Assembly (NCBI GenBank): GCA_000434935.1
Contig: FR882174.1
Location: 1 to 18,185, forward strand
Direction: 5' to 3'
From: Bacteroides sp. CAG:709
GTDB lineage: Bacteria > Bacteroidota > Bacteroidia > Bacteroidales > UBA932
Length of the DNA stretch: 18,185 nt
The notes beneath the pieces are model-generated. The model had not been told where the DNA came from and searched no databases. It saw nothing but the letters and a program-made list of their open reading frames with translations. The position numbers and the translations under genes are program-made. Below are positions 14,682 to 18,185 of the stretch, in pieces. Within the stretch, counting starts at the first letter, position 1. Each line of letters begins with the position of its first letter.

Positions 14682-15992
14682 ATGAGTAAAATTGTGATGA
14701 AAATTCCGAAGGTTAAGCTTGCAATGCTTAACTCTCCAAACCCTAATGGTGAGAAATGCATCTACATTAGGGTACCATTTTCCGATAGGTACTTGAAAAA
14801 GTCTACAAATCTATGGATACTTCCCAAGGATTGGGATGAAAAACAACAAATCGTACTTCCATCAAACGAGAATTATGAAGTAATCAATAATAAACTATCT
14901 CTGGCGCTAGCTCCAATCCGTTCCAAGATACTAAAGTTGGAACCGCCGATTGCTATCTGTACAATCCAGGAGATTCTGGGGTTAAAGACAACCGACATGG
15001 ACTCTAGAGACCCGATATTCGTGGAGTATGCGCATAAGGTGAATGACCTCCATTATAAGATGGAAAAATATGGCTATACGGCTTGGTACAATAAAAAGAG
15101 AAGTATCATAGCATTTGAGTTCTTTCTGGCCAATTTCACAGATACGCCTTCACCACACATGAGTGAGATGAAACTTTCAATGTTCGATGAATATGTAAAC
15201 TATCGTGTAAACATAAAGAAGAATACCAGCAAAGAAGGTATAAACAAGACATTGGTCCCTCTGTATCTTGCGCTAGATTACGGAGAAAAGAATGGCATTG
15301 TAAAGAAAAGTGTGGTAGCGCCAATTTTAGGTAATTTTCTGATAACCAGGAACACTAAATACCAATCAGAACCGTCTGAGGAAGAAAAGACAAGATATCT
15401 TACACCGGAACAGATGAAGTATTTCTATGATTATTGTAAGAAAGTAAAAAGCAAGAATGCAAGAATCATCCTTGACATGTTTTTCTTCTCATATTTTGCC
15501 TGCGGACTAAGATTGTCAGATGTGATTACACTTGAGTGGAAGCATATTGACTTCGAAAAAAGATTGCTATCAAAGGTACAGGTAAAGACGAAAAGAAAAG
15601 CAGCCGTAGACATACCTCTGAATAGTAGTGCTATGGAGATTCTTGAACGGTGGAAGAATTATAGGCTGAACGACCGTTTTGTGTTCAATCGGCTTCCGGA
15701 TGACTTTGACTTAAATAACCAGTATAAACTATTTATGACCAGGAATGCTCAAGACAAAGGAGTGAATAGAGTCTTGGCTACTGTTGGCAGGAACGCAAAA
15801 CTTCCCATAACAGTCACAATGCACGTGGCCAGACATAGTTTCGCGGTCAAGTCTATCAATAAAGGTATGTCCATATATATGCTTTCGAAACTGCTTGGGC
15901 ACAGCAGTATTGCGGCAACTGAGAAGACATACGCGCAATTCCTTCAAGAGAAGGTTTCCAATGATATACTTGTGATGAATGAGGAATTCTGA
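14682..15992 (+). CDS. int: Tyrosine site-specific integrase of the conjugative element
   Basis: The 436-residue protein has an N-terminal arm-binding domain (about 1-95, with YLKKSTNLWILPKDWDE), a SAM-like core-binding domain (about 105-225) and a catalytic domain. Catalytic residues visible are R277 in ACGLRLSDV, a beta-hairpin Lys in KVQVKTKRK, H381 and R384 in HVARHSFA, H407 in LLGHSS and Y417 in EKTYAQF. The set is complete, so the enzyme should be active. It would insert and excise the element. It is divergent from the arm-type repeats' chromosomal side and convergent with the small HTH gene, with a shared hairpin between them. It is visibly AT-rich compared with traN. Confidence 0.93.
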   Translation: MSKIVMKIPKVKLAMLNSPNPNGEKCIYIRVPFSDRYLKKSTNLWILPKDWDEKQQIVLPSNENYEVINNKLSLALAPIRSKILKLEPPIAICTIQEILGLKTTDMDSRDPIFVEYAHKVNDLHYKMEKYGYTAWYNKKRSIIAFEFFLANFTDTPSPHMSEMKLSMFDEYVNYRVNIKKNTSKEGINKTLVPLYLALDYGEKNGIVKKSVVAPILGNFLITRNTKYQSEPSEEEKTRYLTPEQMKYFYDYCKKVKSKNARIILDMFFFSYFACGLRLSDVITLEWKHIDFEKRLLSKVQVKTKRKAAVDIPLNSSAMEILERWKNYRLNDRFVFNRLPDDFDLNNQYKLFMTRNAQDKGVNRVLATVGRNAKLPITVTMHVARHSFAVKSINKGMSIYMLSKLLGHSSIAATEKTYAQFLQEKVSNDILVMNEEF

Positions 15993-16009
15993 TATCATAT
16001 AAACAACTA

Positions 16010-16055
16010 AACAAACGACATCCCATCTCCAATCAGGAGAGGGATGTCGTTTGTT
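16010..16055. terminator. Bidirectional terminator hairpin between integrase and HTH gene
   Basis: A 20-bp stem with a single bulged A pairs AACAAACGACATCCC and TCTCC with GGAGA and GGGATGTCGTTTGTT around an AATCA loop. It begins 17 bases after the integrase stop and ends 11 bases before the end of the convergent gene, so it can serve both. Confidence 0.8.
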
Positions 16056-16066
16056 CATGAATCCTA

Positions 16067-16393
16067 TCAAAGACCTCTACTATTGCTGATCTCCTTATTT
16101 AGTTCCAGAAAATCAAAATGGTTTCGTCTAAGGAACTCATTAATATCATCTCTTGAGTATAGATATATGCTTCCTCTCTGTGTAAATGTCAGTTCCCCGC
16201 AATCTCGCCATTTCTTGAGAGTCTTTGTTCCTACAGCGAACATATCCATCAAATCCTGATTCGTATACGCCAGCTTGCTCTCGTGAATTATTCCCTGACG
16301 AAGTTGTTTCATTTCTTTTTTTAGTCCTGAAAGACTCTTGAGAATGTCCTCAATTGAGTATTCAAAATACTCATTGTCATTTTTCTTTGCCAT
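16067..16393 (-). CDS. Helix-turn-helix (excisionase/MerR-like) DNA-binding protein
   Basis: The 108-residue protein has a charged N-terminal helix (about 13-38) and a winged-helix domain at about 42-95: YTNQDLMDMFAVGTKTLKKW, then GELTFTQRGSIYLYSRDDINEFL. This layout is the HTH_17/excisionase type common beside integrases of Bacteroidales mobile elements, where it directs excision or represses transfer genes. It is the last gene of the minus-strand set, 21 bases after the DUF3853 gene, and faces the integrase. Its AT-rich composition resembles the integrase and not the tra genes. Whether it is an excisionase or a repressor cannot be decided here. Confidence 0.82.
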   Translation of the reverse strand: MAKKNDNEYFEYSIEDILKSLSGLKKEMKQLRQGIIHESKLAYTNQDLMDMFAVGTKTLKKWRDCGELTFTQRGSIYLYSRDDINEFLRRNHFDFLELNKEISNSRGL

Positions 16394-16414
16394 AATCCTA
16401 CCTGATTTATTTAG

Positions 16415-16717
16415 TTATTTGTTCATTTTGTATTCCGATACAAGACGCATCGCCGTCTCGACGTCAAATATGGCCTTGCGGCCCACGTTGGAGACGACGG
16501 CCCCGTCAAGGACTCCCAGCCGCCTGAGTTCGGAGACCTTTGACCGTCCGCATCCCAGCCTGTCGGCCAGTTCCCCAAGCCCTCTCGCCGTGGTTCCCGT
16601 ATCCTGAACCGCCTTCCCCTCATTGAGGATGGCGGCCATAAGTGCGGCGAACTCGCCGACCGTCACCGTCAGCAGCGGCTTGTCATGCGGCAGCTCATAT
16701 TTGGTGCTCTTCTTCAT
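16415..16717 (-). CDS. DUF3853 family HTH protein
   Basis: The 100-residue protein follows the DUF3853 pattern. It starts with KPLLTVTVGEFAALMAA, then has a short linker, then an HTH (GLGELADRLGCGRSKVSELRRLG) and the closing GAVVSNVGRKAIFDVETAMRLV. These small proteins accompany integrases and mobilisation genes in Bacteroidales elements and are thought to bind DNA. The start codon lies three bases after the traN stop, so translation is probably coupled to tra expression. It is GC-rich like traN. Finding a DUF3853 gene coupled to traN in place of traO is unusual. Confidence 0.8.
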   Translation of the reverse strand: MKKSTKYELPHDKPLLTVTVGEFAALMAAILNEGKAVQDTGTTARGLGELADRLGCGRSKVSELRRLGVLDGAVVSNVGRKAIFDVETAMRLVSEYKMNK

Positions 16718-16720
16718 CTG

Positions 16721-17584
16721 TCATCTCTTTCCTGCCAGGCTCTTGGCCTTGTTGATGTCATTAGGGCTGACGGTCATCACGAGGTTGCGCTGCCCGCCGT
16801 TCTCGTAGAAGTACACCCTCAGCACCTGATCCTTGGAGAGCGTCATCTTGTCGAACGAATAGACCAGCCTTCCCTTCGCCCCGGGTCCTGCGGATATGTT
16901 TCCGTACCTGCTCTTAGGAATGATCGTCTGGTCGTATGCGACCGTCCTCTTGGACTGCCTGCGGCTTTCCACGACGAACGTCGCGTCAGTCACCTGGTAG
17001 CTGATCCCCGACCTGTTGTCGACGGAAAACACCATGTACGTGATGTCCGAGTACGAGTATATGTTCTCGCACAGGAGGGTGATCCCGTATCCTGACGTTC
17101 CGATGTGATACAGCTCCCTTTCCATGCCGCCGACCTCATCGAGCATGGGGGCGTCGCCGCTCTTCCACGTGCTCGCCGTGGCCTGCCTTTCACCGGCGTC
17201 CCTCTTCCTTCTTCTTCCCCCGTCCTGTCCTTGTACGGACGGCTGCACGGGTTCCTCCTTTCCGTGGTTCCTGGTGTCCACGATGAGGTTCCGCGGACTG
17301 TCCTCGTACTCCACGATGAACGTCCACATCCTTCCGTTGGACTCGAGCGCCGACACCGAACAGGGCTCGCCGAAGGCGCCGCGCGCCTTCAGGGCGATCA
17401 TGTTCTTGTTCTGCTCGACGACCTTGGCCGCAATGCTGCGGCTGTCGGACATGTCCGCATACGTTATGTCCGTGGAGAAGATGACGTGGGTGGTGAACCT
17501 TGCCGACACCTTCAGCGTGTCCTGCTGCGCATGGGCAAGTGCCGCCCATAGCATTGAAATGATGAACAGTGCTGTCTTTTTCAT
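16721..17584 (-). CDS. traN: Conjugative transposon protein TraN
   Basis: The 287-residue protein has a signal peptide (MKKTALFIISMLWAALAHAQ) and the TraN (DUF4138) body, with THVIFSTDITYADMSDS near the start and GRLVYSFDKMTLSKDQVLRVYFYE near the end. In CTn-type type IV secretion systems TraN is a periplasmic/outer-membrane component, thought to act like VirB9. A low-complexity basic linker (about 115-140, GGRRRKRDAGERQ) separates two beta-rich parts and is absent or shorter in many relatives. The gene starts 11 bases after traM and ends three bases before the DUF3853 gene. In CTnDOT-like operons traO, traP and traQ would follow; none does here. Confidence 0.88.
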   Translation of the reverse strand: MKKTALFIISMLWAALAHAQQDTLKVSARFTTHVIFSTDITYADMSDSRSIAAKVVEQNKNMIALKARGAFGEPCSVSALESNGRMWTFIVEYEDSPRNLIVDTRNHGKEEPVQPSVQGQDGGRRRKRDAGERQATASTWKSGDAPMLDEVGGMERELYHIGTSGYGITLLCENIYSYSDITYMVFSVDNRSGISYQVTDATFVVESRRQSKRTVAYDQTIIPKSRYGNISAGPGAKGRLVYSFDKMTLSKDQVLRVYFYENGGQRNLVMTVSPNDINKAKSLAGKR

Positions 17585-17595
17585 GTCATTGTATT

Positions 17596-18185
17596 TTATC
17601 GTTGTTTCCTTACTATGAAGAACCGGTAGCCTGACGGGACGGACACGGTGACCTCGCCGCTTTTAGACTGGGCCACCGACACCCCCGTCTGGACCGCCTC
17701 CGAAGCGAGCCGCGCCATGCGGCCGCCGATGACCCGTCCGATGGCTGAGAACCCCCTGCTCTTGACGCTCCGCCGCGTATCCCCGCCGAGGTCCGGACAG
17801 TAGATGCCCTTGCCTCCGTCAGTGTCGTAAGCCTCATATCCCAGCTGGTAGATCTTCGAGTTCATCTCCACGCTGGAGACGGTCAGGTTCAGTCTTTCGC
17901 TGATGGCACACATGGCCATCAGGTGTGTGTTCTTCGGTATGAGGGTGCCTCCCACCACCATGTCCTCAAGAAGGCGTACGGATACCCTCGACCCGTTGCG
18001 GACCTTCTCTGTCCTCACGAACATGCACTCGAAAGGATACTTCTCGTCAGTCGGCACCTTGTCGTCGTCCGTCGAGAGTGACGAGAACCCCTGCCCGGGA
18101 TTGGTGTCGAGGGTCGACATTGCTGAGGACCGCCTTATCGGGGCGCTGTCCCCGATGACCGTGGCCGCATCGTCCTGCGGATGCG
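17596..18185 (-). CDS. traM: Conjugative transposon protein TraM, C-terminal part cut by the window edge
   Basis: The frame is open from the right edge to the TAA at 17596-17598, giving about 195 residues. An internal ATG at 18120 is not the start, because the coding pattern continues upstream of it (DAATVIGDSAPIRRSS). The visible part matches the TraM C-terminus: YPFECMFVRTEKVRNGSRVS, then VRLLEDMVVGGTLIPKNT, YCPDLGGDTRRSVKSRGF and a final SGYRFFIVRKQR. TraM is a VirB10-like channel component anchored in the inner membrane; the membrane segment would lie in the missing N-terminal part. It precedes traN by 11 bases. Confidence 0.85.
   Translation of the reverse strand, partial: HPQDDAATVIGDSAPIRRSSAMSTLDTNPGQGFSSLSTDDDKVPTDEKYPFECMFVRTEKVRNGSRVSVRLLEDMVVGGTLIPKNTHLMAMCAISERLNLTVSSVEMNSKIYQLGYEAYDTDGGKGIYCPDLGGDTRRSVKSRGFSAIGRVIGGRMARLASEAVQTGVSVAQSKSGEVTVSVPSGYRFFIVRKQR

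Larger units (their letters stand above)
14389..18185. mobile_element. One end of an integrative conjugative element (CTn type), running off the right edge
   Basis: The segment contains an integrase with arm-type repeats, two small HTH regulators, traN and partial traM of the Bacteroidales conjugative-transposon set. The exact boundary is not visible because the other end lies outside the window. The left limit given is the end of the last chromosomal terminator. Composition changes inside it: the tra part is clearly GC-rich and the integrase and small HTH gene AT-rich. Confidence 0.75.

Noticed and set aside
17596..18120. A complete 174-residue gene starting at 18120
   Set aside because: The frame remains open and coding-like to the right edge, and TraM proteins are about twice this length, so the gene is a 5'-truncated traM.

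Overview
The window looks like a Bacteroidales (Bacteroidota) chromosome carrying two accessory insertions. The evidence for this is the repeated TAnnTTTG-type -7 promoter boxes, mostly weak Shine-Dalgarno sequences, the rpsF-rpsR-rplI order, a Wzi-family outer-membrane protein, a DUF2795 protein, and a CTn-type TraM/TraN pair with a DUF3853 protein. I cannot place it below order level.

Region 1 (1-1800) is the edge of a type I restriction-modification locus on the minus strand. A rhuM gene with its own promoter-like box is followed three bases later by the start of an hsdS-like gene that runs off the left edge. Just upstream lie a decayed tyrosine-recombinase 3' end and two tandem elements with an identical 13-bp core and matched inverted arms. 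A long terminator hairpin closes the neighbouring operon.

Region 2 (1808-6979, minus strand) is a tight seven-gene operon in transcription order: buk (butyrate/branched-chain fatty acid kinase), ilvE (branched-chain aminotransferase), a small TPR protein, a dicluster ferredoxin, and the alpha, beta and gamma subunits of a 2-oxoacid:ferredoxin oxidoreductase. Together these connect branched-chain amino acids, 2-oxoacids, acyl-CoAs and branched short-chain fatty acids. No phosphotransacylase is present to join acyl-CoA to acyl-phosphate.

Region 3 (7123-8408, minus strand) is the ribosomal operon rpsF-rpsR-rplI, with a near-ideal Bacteroidales promoter and a symmetric terminator.

Region 4 (8461-14388) is housekeeping and envelope sequence. 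Wzi-family, EF-hand/membrane and Y-family polymerase genes run on the plus strand. The convergent folE overlaps the polymerase gene end by 26 bp. folE and a small DUF2795 gene share a divergent promoter region.

Region 5 (14389-18185) is one end of an integrative conjugative element. It holds integrase arm-type repeats, a tyrosine integrase, a 20-bp bidirectional hairpin, and a convergent minus-strand set of traM (partial), traN, DUF3853 and a small HTH gene. The tra part is visibly GC-rich and the integrase/HTH part AT-rich, so the element is mosaic. No traO-traQ genes follow traN here.
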